This document shows positions 15,111 to 23,345 of a stretch of 30,754 nucleotides of DNA, piece after piece. Position numbers and translations under genes: made by a program. Where the stretch lies: the NCBI GenBank assembly GCA_023228285.1, contig JALOBM010000022.1, positions 1 through 30,754 of the forward strand, read 5' to 3'. Source of the stretch: Candidatus Cloacimonadota bacterium. GTDB taxonomy: Bacteria > Cloacimonadota > Cloacimonadia > Cloacimonadales > Cloacimonadaceae. Position 1 is the stretch's first letter, and each line of letters begins with the position of its first letter. The notes below the pieces were generated by a model that saw only the letters and a list, made by a program, of their open reading frames with translations, did not search any database and was not told the origin of the DNA.

Positions 15111-18100
15111 GTGGAGAGATTAGTTTCTAAGGCCCTGACAGAAAATCTGCGCGCTACAAAAGTAGCTGAGATCGAACTGGATGAGTCCGCGCTTTGGCTA
15201 CTTGATGTATCCCGAAACTTCTATGGAGTAAACCAACGCTTACGCAGTTTTCTGGATGAACTGTACCATCCATTTGTGAATCCCAGTATTACTCTGAGCC
15301 TGATGCGTGCCAGCGTATTAGGAGATCTTTGGTGGTTTACTTCTCAAAATGAAAATCCCCAGAGATGCATTCGGATAATCTTGGATATGTATCGCAAGGC
15401 AGAGACATTATGCCAGAAAGACGCAGAACGGATGCAGCTTTTCAGCGATTTCCTGGAATTCAGCCAAGCCATGTGTGAGCAGGATCTACCCGATATATTT
15501 AATGAGTTACTGCATATTCTGAAGAACTTTATCGAAAACAATCTGCCCCTGTTTATCCGTCTCAGTACTCAGGCTCGCAGAACTCTGATATTCTTGGGTC
15601 ATAAATGCCATGAGAAAGATGTTGTCGTATCCATGCTAAGATTGATCCTCTCGGAAAACCTCAGCTACTGGCAGCAAAACACAAACATCAGCAAGTGGTT
15701 GAAAGCGCTCAAAAATGTACCTGAGAACATAGATGAAAGCCTGTTGCCAAACGACAAATTCTATTACCATTGGCAGAGACACCTGAAACAGGCTTCAAGC
15801 CCGGAAGACTTCAAGATAGTGCCTGCCTTCACCGAAATTGCCACCTTGCATCGGGATTACATTCGCGAGTTTGCCTCTCTGAGCCACAGAGTGCAGTATA
15901 TCTTCTTTCTTTTAGGACAACCCACGATGTTGGATATGATGGACCACCTTTTGTGGGATCTGAATCGGCAATTGGCAGACATGTATCAAGAGCTCTCCAT
16001 AGATGAAGTTCACGATATGGTCGATACTGTGTTTGACACTCTGAAACACTTTACCGAAACCCATATGAGCATCGTGCTGGATTGTGTTCTGACCATCGGG
16101 AGAGCTGTGCTGAAGGGGAGTAACAGCTCATTACACAAGCATATAATCGACCACATTATAGATCTTGGCTTTACTCCTCCGGGTGAAGTACGGATATCCG
16201 GAGACTGGCAGATTGAGGTGGACAAAAACCACGTAAAACACCTCAGAATCCTGCTTGAGCTTATCGCCATCAATCCCGTGCAAAATAAAGATCTTCTGGC
16301 CTTCACCATAATCAGTATGAGCAAGCACGGAGTATTCATTTCGGATACAGACCTGTTTCAAAAAGACGTCTCTGCGTTTTTGGGCGCCAATATCAAGACC
16401 ATCTTCGTGCAATGCAAACATCTCTTGCGCATGTTTCCGGTATTCTTCAATGAAATCGGCGCAGAAGGGGAGATAAGAGACACCAGCACCAATCTGGATG
16501 AGTTGTCCCAAAGAAAAGACCGCCTGATCCACTTCCTGCGTAAACAGGTTCACACCGAAAGCAATAACACTCATATCACCTTGATAGAATGTATCTTGCG
16601 CTATTGGATTACCTTGGATCCCAGCCCTTTGGAGCACATTATCCCCGCCGATGTATGGGAGAGCATTCAGGAGATTGATGAGCGTACGTTGCACCAGAGC
16701 CGCGCAACCAAGCAGTTTTTGGCAGATAACAAACTTACGGATTCAGAATTGCTATCGCTATCGTGGCAGAAGGTGGAGATCATCTTTGCAGATATGGAAG
16801 AGGATTACTACAATAAACGTCTGAAGTTATTGTGCTATTGCCACTTCCTGTTAAAAGACAAGTACAACCTGGATCCCTACGATATCGTTAAATTCCTTTC
16901 CCGTTATAGTTTCTTTGACGGACACGAACAGAATCGCCTGCGCAGCAGCCTAACCCGCAGGGATTATGACAGTTCCATACGGCAGATGCTGACTTATATT
17001 GGAAGACTGAATGCTCAGATTCTGGATCCAAAACCCACTAGCCCTTGGGAAAACATCTATTACAAGCGGCATATCGCTGCCGGAATTCCTTCAATGTATG
17101 GCATGTATAGAGAGCCCAAATTGGAAGCCATGGGTATGGTGTTCCGCTTGGAGAATGTGATCCGGCGCCTTTTTGAACGTAGTGTGGGACAATTGAATCT
17201 GAACTATATAAACGGGAAAACCATGCGCCGCATTGTTCGCATCTTGGAAATATACGATTATGCCATGCGACAGGAGATGGTAACCAGCGATGCCTTCAGT
17301 ACAGCACTGGCTATGCTTAGCTCAGTTCAGAACATCTCGAATCTTTCCCTGGAGCAATATCTGGATATCTTCAACCTGTTGAAAGACAGTGTAAATGAAC
17401 TGGCCAATGAATACTATTACCGCTTTTACGACAACCAATTATCACGGGCCAAAGCTGATGAAGACAGTCGTACCAGAAACGAGATTTTTGCCGAAGAATT
17501 CTATCGAAACTTGCTCTCAACATCCTTTCTGGTACAGGGTTTGGACAATTTTATTACCAGGATATTGGAATCCCTCACTCAGATGCGACAGCTCTTTAGC
17601 AAAGAGAACATCGTCCAACTGATGTCCTACGATCCCGATCGTCTCTTCTTCCATCTATATACTCGAAATTCCCGCATCGAAAACCAAGTGCTTTTGGGCT
17701 CCAAAGCCTTCTTTCTGAAGCGTATGCACCAATATGAATTCCCCATTCCTCCCGGTTTTGTGATCACTACTGATCTCTTTAGAAACAGAGAAATCATCAA
17801 TACCCACCCGGATATCTCCAGCGAGTTTGACCAGTTATTGTGGGATAATTTACATAAGATGGAGCGTTATACAGGCTTGGGATTTGGTGATCCGCAAAAA
17901 CCACTGCTCTTCTCCGTGCGCTCCGGTGCTCCCATGAGTCTTCCCGGTGCGATGGATACCTTCCTGAATATCGGCCTTACGGATGAGATAACTCTGAAGC
18001 TATCTCAACGCCCCAATTACGGTTGGACAGCCTGGGATTGTTACCGGCGCCTGATCCAAAGCTGGGGCATGGCCTACGGCATCCCCCGTGATGAATTTGA

Positions 18101-19151
18101 CAACGTGATGATAAACTACAAGAAATCTTACGAGATACGGCAAAAAACACAATTCTTACCACAGCAAATGCGCGAGATGGTGGATGATTACAAAAAAGTC
18201 CTTTCCAATTACAACATATCTCTGGAGCAAGATCCTTACCGCCAGCTTTATAAATCCATATCCCACGTGCTGGATAGCTGGGACACAAAACGAGCCAGGA
18301 TGTACAGGGCAAAGCTTCACATCGCTGAAGAATGGGGCACGGCGGTAATCATCCAAAAAATGGTCTTGGGAAACATCTCACTAAATAGCGGTACCGGAGT
18401 AGTGTTCACACATGCGGATTGGCATAAAGAGCCTGGGATTTTCCTGAATGGGGATTTTACATTATGTAGCCAGGGTGAGGATGTAGTTGCAGGCTTGGTT
18501 CATACTCTGCCAATTTCCGAAGCAGAACGCTTTCACCGCAATGGCGACGTATCTTTGGAGAAAGATTTCCCTGCTTTGTATCACAGCCTATTGCGTTATG
18601 CCAGGCAACTGATCGAAGATCACAACTACCCCCATCAAGAAATTGAATTCACTTTTGAAGGAAGCTCCGAAAAGCAGCTTTACATACTGCAGACTCGTAA
18701 CCAGGTAATCCACAAAAGCCCCGAATATCAGGTGTTAGGAACCTCAGATCTGCATCTGGAAAGTCTGGGAAGCGGTATTGGCATCGGCAAAGGCGCAGTG
18801 AATGGGATTATAGTGATCAATCAAGAAGACATACACCGCTTTAAAGATCATGGAGAAGCCCTTATTTTGGTACGCCCGGATACTGTTCCGGACGATATGA
18901 TGATGCTCTTTGAGTGTCAGGGATTACTCACTTCCCGGGGCGGAGTAACTTCACATGCTGCTGTTACCGCAACCCGTCTGGGCCTGATCGGAGTAGTAAA
19001 TTGCAGAGATTTGGTGGTGAACGAAGAAAACTCCACGTGCAAGATTAAGAATGTGGAGTTTAAGGCCGGAGACATGATTACATTGGACGCCAATGGCGGA
19101 ACCATATACTTGGGCAAGCATCCCTTGCAAAGCGTACAATCTTTGGTATAG
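15111..19151 (+). CDS. PPDK-like dikinase with long unknown N-terminal region and no PEP/pyruvate domain
   Basis: A 1346-aa protein. Residues 1-860 are mostly helical with no recognised domain; the stretch YYKRHIAAGIPSMYG lies near 650. Residues about 861-1197 are a PPDK-type ATP-grasp domain: LGSKAFFLKRM, IPPGFVIT, SVRSGAPMSLPGAMDTFLN (from 935), TAWDCYRRLIQSWG, and a closing LQTRNQ. Residues about 1210-1340 are the swivelling phosphohistidine domain, GGVTSHAA with catalytic H1282. The protein then ends, so the C-terminal PEP/pyruvate barrel of PPDK and PpsA is missing. It should move a phosphate from ATP to H1282 and on to an unknown acceptor, perhaps bound by the N-terminal half. GTG start with a strong RBS; gap follows 27 bp later. 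Rifampin phosphotransferase and glucan water dikinase are distant analogies, not assignments. Confidence 0.85.
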   Translation: MERLVSKALTENLRATKVAEIELDESALWLLDVSRNFYGVNQRLRSFLDELYHPFVNPSITLSLMRASVLGDLWWFTSQNENPQRCIRIILDMYRKAETLCQKDAERMQLFSDFLEFSQAMCEQDLPDIFNELLHILKNFIENNLPLFIRLSTQARRTLIFLGHKCHEKDVVVSMLRLILSENLSYWQQNTNISKWLKALKNVPENIDESLLPNDKFYYHWQRHLKQASSPEDFKIVPAFTEIATLHRDYIREFASLSHRVQYIFFLLGQPTMLDMMDHLLWDLNRQLADMYQELSIDEVHDMVDTVFDTLKHFTETHMSIVLDCVLTIGRAVLKGSNSSLHKHIIDHIIDLGFTPPGEVRISGDWQIEVDKNHVKHLRILLELIAINPVQNKDLLAFTIISMSKHGVFISDTDLFQKDVSAFLGANIKTIFVQCKHLLRMFPVFFNEIGAEGEIRDTSTNLDELSQRKDRLIHFLRKQVHTESNNTHITLIECILRYWITLDPSPLEHIIPADVWESIQEIDERTLHQSRATKQFLADNKLTDSELLSLSWQKVEIIFADMEEDYYNKRLKLLCYCHFLLKDKYNLDPYDIVKFLSRYSFFDGHEQNRLRSSLTRRDYDSSIRQMLTYIGRLNAQILDPKPTSPWENIYYKRHIAAGIPSMYGMYREPKLEAMGMVFRLENVIRRLFERSVGQLNLNYINGKTMRRIVRILEIYDYAMRQEMVTSDAFSTALAMLSSVQNISNLSLEQYLDIFNLLKDSVNELANEYYYRFYDNQLSRAKADEDSRTRNEIFAEEFYRNLLSTSFLVQGLDNFITRILESLTQMRQLFSKENIVQLMSYDPDRLFFHLYTRNSRIENQVLLGSKAFFLKRMHQYEFPIPPGFVITTDLFRNREIINTHPDISSEFDQLLWDNLHKMERYTGLGFGDPQKPLLFSVRSGAPMSLPGAMDTFLNIGLTDEITLKLSQRPNYGWTAWDCYRRLIQSWGMAYGIPRDEFDNVMINYKKSYEIRQKTQFLPQQMREMVDDYKKVLSNYNISLEQDPYRQLYKSISHVLDSWDTKRARMYRAKLHIAEEWGTAVIIQKMVLGNISLNSGTGVVFTHADWHKEPGIFLNGDFTLCSQGEDVVAGLVHTLPISEAERFHRNGDVSLEKDFPALYHSLLRYARQLIEDHNYPHQEIEFTFEGSSEKQLYILQTRNQVIHKSPEYQVLGTSDLHLESLGSGIGIGKGAVNGIIVINQEDIHRFKDHGEALILVRPDTVPDDMMMLFECQGLLTSRGGVTSHAAVTATRLGLIGVVNCRDLVVNEENSTCKIKNVEFKAGDMITLDANGGTIYLGKHPLQSVQSLV

Positions 19152-19178
19152 CACAAAAAATAAAAGGAGATCGCAAGC

Positions 19179-20429
19179 ATGAACCTCAGCTTACGAAACA
19201 AGAACCTCTTGGGTATCAATGGCTTGGGAAGAATCGGAAAGCTCGTGCTTTGGAATCAGATTCACCTGAAGTACTTCGACGGTATTGTAGTTAATTGTGG
19301 TCGTGATGTCGGGAAGACATTGGACGACTTGATCCAAGTGATCGAAACAGACAGTACATATGGTTCCATCCACAAGTTCCTCCACGGTGTGGTAGGTGGT
19401 AAAGCGGAAATCAAGATCCTGGACAAAGACAAGCCCATCCTGGAAATCGATGGTATTCCCGTTAAAGTCCTAAGAACTGCAAGAGATCCTAAAGACATCA
19501 ATTGGTTAAACGAAGGCGTGAAGATTGTGGTGGATTGCACCGGTAACTTCCTGGATCCAACCATGGCCTCCGAAGGCGGAAAACCTTGCCTGCGCGGACA
19601 TCTGGATGCTGGAGCTTTGAAAGTGATTTGTAGTGCTCCTTTCAAGATCAAGGGCACAGCACAGACTCCTCCCGACGCAAAGACCATGATCTATGGTATC
19701 AATCACCTGGAATTCAATCCCGCGGAACACCACATTATCTCCGCTGCATCCTGCACTACTACGGGTCTCTCCCACATGATCAAACCTCTCTTGGAAAACA
19801 ACCTCACATCCAGGATCGTAACGGCTTCCATGAGCACAATCCATGCAGCTACAAACACCCAATCCATCCTGGACAGCGTACCCAAAACCGGAGCCACGGA
19901 TTTGCGCAAATCCCGCAGTGTGATCAACAATATCATCCTCTCCACTACCGGTGCAGCAAAAGCCCTGGAACTCGTGATGCCAGAGATCAAAAACATCGGA
20001 TTCATGGCAGATAGCGTACGCATACCCACAAACACGGTATCACTGATAAACCTGAACGTAACCTTCTATACACAGATGGACGACTTGGGTGAACCCTTGA
20101 TCAACCGCAAGTTAATCAACGATGTATATGCTGCTGCTGCAAAAGGCGCTCAAAAAGACCTTTTAGTGTATAGCGAACGCCAAAATGTGTCAGCAGATTT
20201 GATCGGCAGCATGGCTGCTATCACCATAGAAGCACACGAAACTCATACCCGAACCGGTTTTATCAGCTTCCCTCCCGAAGCTCTGGCTCAACAGGGACTT
20301 AAAACCGATAAACAACTTGAAATGCCGGTTACTCATGCCAAGATATTTGGTTGGTACGACAATGAGCTTGGCTCTTATGTAAACAGTCTTTCGAGGCTGA
20401 CCAACTACATAGCCGGTAAAAGCATGTAA
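19179..20429 (+). CDS. gap: Divergent glyceraldehyde-3-phosphate dehydrogenase
   Basis: NAD(P)-dependent glycolytic enzyme that oxidises and phosphorylates glyceraldehyde-3-phosphate. It has the Rossmann motif GINGLGRIG (12-20), catalytic C192 (SAASCTTTGLS) and the partner H222. It ends with the FGWYDNELGSYVNSL segment, close to the canonical WYDNEWGYSNR. It is 416 aa, about 80 longer than usual; part of the excess is N-terminal to the active Cys (192 rather than ~149), including an insert around PTMASEGGKPCLRG, and three extra residues lie between Cys and His. The usual SNASCTTNCLAP reads SAASCTTTGLSH. It shares an operon with the dikinase and has a good RBS (AAAGGAGA). Activity is likely, but cofactor preference is uncertain. 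Confidence 0.9.
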   Translation: MNLSLRNKNLLGINGLGRIGKLVLWNQIHLKYFDGIVVNCGRDVGKTLDDLIQVIETDSTYGSIHKFLHGVVGGKAEIKILDKDKPILEIDGIPVKVLRTARDPKDINWLNEGVKIVVDCTGNFLDPTMASEGGKPCLRGHLDAGALKVICSAPFKIKGTAQTPPDAKTMIYGINHLEFNPAEHHIISAASCTTTGLSHMIKPLLENNLTSRIVTASMSTIHAATNTQSILDSVPKTGATDLRKSRSVINNIILSTTGAAKALELVMPEIKNIGFMADSVRIPTNTVSLINLNVTFYTQMDDLGEPLINRKLINDVYAAAAKGAQKDLLVYSERQNVSADLIGSMAAITIEAHETHTRTGFISFPPEALAQQGLKTDKQLEMPVTHAKIFGWYDNELGSYVNSLSRLTNYIAGKSM

Positions 20430-20447
20430 AGATTACTAACCAACACA

Positions 20448-20469
20448 GGCCCGGGATCCCGGGCCTTTT
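20448..20469 (+). terminator. Strong terminator after gap
   Basis: The 18-bp palindrome GGCCCGGGATCCCGGGCC (20448-20465) folds into a GC-only 7-bp stem with a GATC loop and is followed by TTTTC. Confidence 0.9.
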
Positions 20470-20531
20470 CTGTATACCTACTATTCGACTTTATGCTTGA
20501 CCGCATACCTGCTCTCTGTAGCGTTGCAAGC

Positions 20532-20957
20532 ATGAAACAAGTATTGATAATCTGTACCGGAAATTCATGCCGCAGTATCATGGCGGAAGCTTTGATAAAC
20601 CATTATCTAAAGGATGAATGGCAGGCATTTTCCGCCGGTACCCATCCATCCTACGTGCATCCTTATGCGATCATGGCATTGGAGGAACTGGGCATTGATG
20701 TTCATGGCTTACGCAGCAAATCCATCTCGGAGTTTTGGGATTCTGAAGACTTGGATCTCGTAATCACTGTATGTGACAGTGCAAAAAGAAACTGCCCCGT
20801 CTTTCTAAAACCCATTCCTCGCATTCATCTCAGTCTGGAAGATCCATTAAGATACGGCGTGTTGGATTTTGATGAAGCTATACTAGGCTTTCGAAAAGTA
20901 CGCACTGAAATCGTGAACAAACTGCTCCCCCTGTTACAGAATTATGAGTCTCGATAA
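20532..20957 (+). CDS. arsC: Thioredoxin-type arsenate reductase / low-molecular-weight phosphatase
   Basis: A 141-aa cytosolic protein with the LMW-phosphatase fold. The P-loop is CTGNSCRS with nucleophile C8 and C13. A redox pair, C81 and C88 (VCDSAKRNCP), is spaced exactly as in the thioredoxin-dependent arsenate reductase of S. aureus (Cys82/Cys89), and D104 (LEDP) is the acid. This favours ArsC over a tyrosine phosphatase, which lacks the redox cysteines. I chose ATG 20532 because the motif normally begins within 10 residues of the start; an in-frame ATG at 20493 would add 13 unusual residues. No arsenite pump or ArsR is nearby. It overlaps the next gene by 14 nt. Confidence 0.88.
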   Translation: MKQVLIICTGNSCRSIMAEALINHYLKDEWQAFSAGTHPSYVHPYAIMALEELGIDVHGLRSKSISEFWDSEDLDLVITVCDSAKRNCPVFLKPIPRIHLSLEDPLRYGVLDFDEAILGFRKVRTEIVNKLLPLLQNYESR

Positions 20958-21636
20958 GATAAAACTGAAGCTAATATATACATCCAGACGCAACACCATA
21001 TGCTATACGGCGATTGATCACGATACTCTGTCCATCAAAGCGCCCCACGGCCTATCCATGGACTACATCCAACAAGACATCAAACGCAACAGAAACAGGC
21101 TCCAACAACTCTTTGACAGCTACAACCTGGATTCCCCCTCTTTCGACTATTCTGATGGCTCGAAGCTCCTGCTTATGGGTGATGACTTTACGCTCCACTA
21201 CATAGATACAGAAGAGTATATATGGTTTTTGAACGTTGATATGCATATACTGTGTGTCTCCAAAGCCCATCAGTCGCAGATAGTGGAGGTATTGAAAGAC
21301 TTCTACTCCAGCCAGGCGGAATACTTGCGCAGCAGATGCCGGACTCTGGCTTCGGAACACGGCATTAAAGTAAACAGAATTGCGCTCCGCTGGACTCATA
21401 GCAAATGGGGATCGTGTTCCACTCTGGGAAATGTGAATCTTTGTAAATTCCTGATCCTGGCTCCGACAGCTATTCAGGATTACATCATTTTACATGAGTT
21501 GTGCCACTTGATACATATGAATCACTCCAGCGAGTTCTACGCTCTTTTGGGAAAAATGGATCCAGACTACAAGCTACATAGACATTGGCTGAAAGATAGG
21601 GGTAAAAGCTTAAGGATTTTCCCTCAAAACAGTTAA
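20944..21636 (+). CDS. YgjP-type metallopeptidase (DUF45/M48-like)
   Basis: A 230-aa predicted zinc metallopeptidase. The C-terminal half has the family block RWTHSKWGSCS (149-159), then DYIILHELCHLIHMNHS (179-195) with zinc-binding H184 and H188 (HELCH), catalytic E185 and third ligand H194. There is no signal peptide. YgjP-like proteins are widespread but their substrates are largely unknown; some are encoded beside type I restriction systems, which is not the case here. The start lies inside the end of arsC, and the stop is 9 bp from the stop of the convergent permease gene. Confidence 0.9.
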   Translation: MSLDKIKLKLIYTSRRNTICYTAIDHDTLSIKAPHGLSMDYIQQDIKRNRNRLQQLFDSYNLDSPSFDYSDGSKLLLMGDDFTLHYIDTEEYIWFLNVDMHILCVSKAHQSQIVEVLKDFYSSQAEYLRSRCRTLASEHGIKVNRIALRWTHSKWGSCSTLGNVNLCKFLILAPTAIQDYIILHELCHLIHMNHSSEFYALLGKMDPDYKLHRHWLKDRGKSLRIFPQNS

Positions 21637-21645
21637 ACAGAATCA

Positions 21646-22422
21646 TTATGTCGGTCTCTTCGGTTCCACATATTCGTCCATGCGCTGATAACGCCAGCGC
21701 AGAAAGATACGATCCAGTAATGCCACTATGCCAAACAGCAGCATCGAGAGCAGTATTATCACAAAGATCACCGCGAAGACATGAGCCGTATGGAAGGACT
21801 TTGTTGCCCGGGTCATATAGATGCCCAATCCGGCTTTTCCCCCCAGCCATTCGCCTATCACGGCTCCCATCACGCTGTATGTGGCAGCCAGTTTCAAACC
21901 GGTAAAAAACCCAGGAAGACCAGCGGGAAGCTTCAGATATCGAAAGCACTTGTAGCCCGTTGCCCCCAAAGCCTTCATCAGTCGAAGTTGATCTACGGAC
22001 ACTTGTTGAAATCCCTCAAATAATCCCAAGACAATTGGGAAAAAACACACTAATATCACGGTAAAAATCTTTGCTGATACGCCATATCCGAACCAGATTA
22101 TTATGATCGGTGCCACAGCAATGATCGGCACAGTCTGAGAAACCAGCAAATATGGATAGATAATCTGCTTGAACAACTTAGATGCATCCATTAAAATCGC
22201 TGTAGCAGATCCCAAGACAATGCTGATGAGCAAGCCTGTTACTGCCTCAAGCAGCGTCGGCTTCAAATGATGCCAGATCAAATCTGAATTATGAACGAAA
22301 ACGTCCAGTACTGCCTTAGGTCCGGGTACTATCCAAAAAGCTATCTTTGCAGTACTGCTGACGAACTGCCATAATATCAACAGCAAGAGCAGGAATCCCA
22401 AAGGGAGAAGGCTCTTCTTCAC
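21646..22422 (-). CDS. ABC transporter permease, SsuC/TauC/ThiX type
   Basis: A 258-aa inner-membrane permease with about six helices. It carries the cytoplasmic EAA loop that docks to the ATPase (LRLMKALGATGYKCFRYLKLP, about 146-166) and the VPIIAVAPIIIIWFG segment typical of the family that imports nitrate, sulfonates, taurine or thiamin precursors. The start overlaps the end of murB by 4 nt, so it is the last gene of the minus-strand operon. Neither the ATPase nor the solute-binding protein is in the window, so the substrate cannot be inferred. Confidence 0.9.
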   Translation of the reverse strand: MKKSLLPLGFLLLLLILWQFVSSTAKIAFWIVPGPKAVLDVFVHNSDLIWHHLKPTLLEAVTGLLISIVLGSATAILMDASKLFKQIIYPYLLVSQTVPIIAVAPIIIIWFGYGVSAKIFTVILVCFFPIVLGLFEGFQQVSVDQLRLMKALGATGYKCFRYLKLPAGLPGFFTGLKLAATYSVMGAVIGEWLGGKAGLGIYMTRATKSFHTAHVFAVIFVIILLSMLLFGIVALLDRIFLRWRYQRMDEYVEPKRPT

Positions 22423-23345
22423 ATCTCCCCTACTTGCCTGATCTCCATTTCCAATCGCACTTTAAATCGTTCATACACTGTACGCTGCACGTGTTGGATC
22501 AAATCTCTTACATCCCTGGCAGTAGCTCCGCCCAGATTTACAATGAAGCCGCAGTGTTTATTGGATACCTGTGCGCCGCCAATTCTGAATCCGCGCAGTC
22601 CGCAATCGTCGACCAGCTTACCGGTAAAATGGCCTTCAGGGCGTTTGAACACAGAACCCGCACTGGGCATATCCATCGGTTGTTTCTCGTTTCTCATCGC
22701 ATCCCATTTATCCATTGTTGCCCGAATCTCTTCCGGATCGGATACAATCAGCTGAAATACCGAACTAAGGTGGATCAGACCTCTATCCTGCAAGGCACTA
22801 TGCCTATAGCTAAAAGCATGAGCTTCCTTGTTCAGATGAAGGATGGGATTGCTGCTTTGCAGGCTTTCCAAGCTGGGACTGAGGCATTTGCTGCAATACA
22901 GTACATCTTTGATCTCTCCTTCGTAAGCTCCGGCGTTCATAAATACTGCCCCTCCCACCGATCCCGGTATCCCGCAGGCAAACTCCAAGCCCGACAGCCC
23001 TTCCTTTTGGCAAAAGTCACAGAGTTCTTTCAGACTCCGCCCAGCGAATGCAGACACATAGTTCTCGTCACGTGTTATCTTATTGAAGCCTTCCATGCTT
23101 ATCACCAGGCCCCGTATACCTCTATCCCCTATCAATAAATTGCTGCCCTTACCCAGGATGAACCATGGAACTTCATGCTGGAGGGCATATACCAAAAGGG
23201 ATATCAGGTCACGTTGTGTGTCCGGCTTTGCCAAGACATCTGCCGGGCCTCCAATTTTGAAGCTGTTATAAGGCGCCAAGGGCTCATCAAACATCAGTTT
23301 TCCCTGTTCTGCCAGATGTTGGAACTGTTCTTTGATCTGTTTCAT
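22419..23345 (-). CDS. murB: UDP-N-acetylenolpyruvoylglucosamine reductase MurB
   Basis: FAD-dependent enzyme that reduces UDP-GlcNAc-enolpyruvate to UDP-MurNAc with NADPH in peptidoglycan synthesis. Motifs: YNSFKIGGPAD (26-36) and GKGSNLL (66-72) for FAD, ACGIPGSVGGAVFMNAGAYE (123-142), FSYRHS (178-183), the proton donor S231 (SAGSVFKRP) and E299 near the C-terminus. Its 308 aa and the YRxS motif fit the type II MurB group. It overlaps its neighbours on both sides by 4 nt (ATGA). It is unusual to find it away from other mur genes. Confidence 0.95.
   Translation of the reverse strand: MKQIKEQFQHLAEQGKLMFDEPLAPYNSFKIGGPADVLAKPDTQRDLISLLVYALQHEVPWFILGKGSNLLIGDRGIRGLVISMEGFNKITRDENYVSAFAGRSLKELCDFCQKEGLSGLEFACGIPGSVGGAVFMNAGAYEGEIKDVLYCSKCLSPSLESLQSSNPILHLNKEAHAFSYRHSALQDRGLIHLSSVFQLIVSDPEEIRATMDKWDAMRNEKQPMDMPSAGSVFKRPEGHFTGKLVDDCGLRGFRIGGAQVSNKHCGFIVNLGGATARDVRDLIQHVQRTVYERFKVRLEMEIRQVGEM

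Noticed and set aside
16131..16694. Minus-strand reading frame of 187 codons inside the dikinase gene
   Set aside because: The plus-strand frame is continuous over 1346 codons with clear domains; the antisense frame has no motif.
19262..19687. Minus-strand reading frame of 141 codons inside gap
   Set aside because: It overlaps the NAD-binding part of a clearly coding gap gene and has no support of its own.
22434..23138. Plus-strand reading frame of 234 codons opposite murB
   Set aside because: The murB frame shows all family motifs; the antisense frame has no recognisable domain and no convincing RBS.
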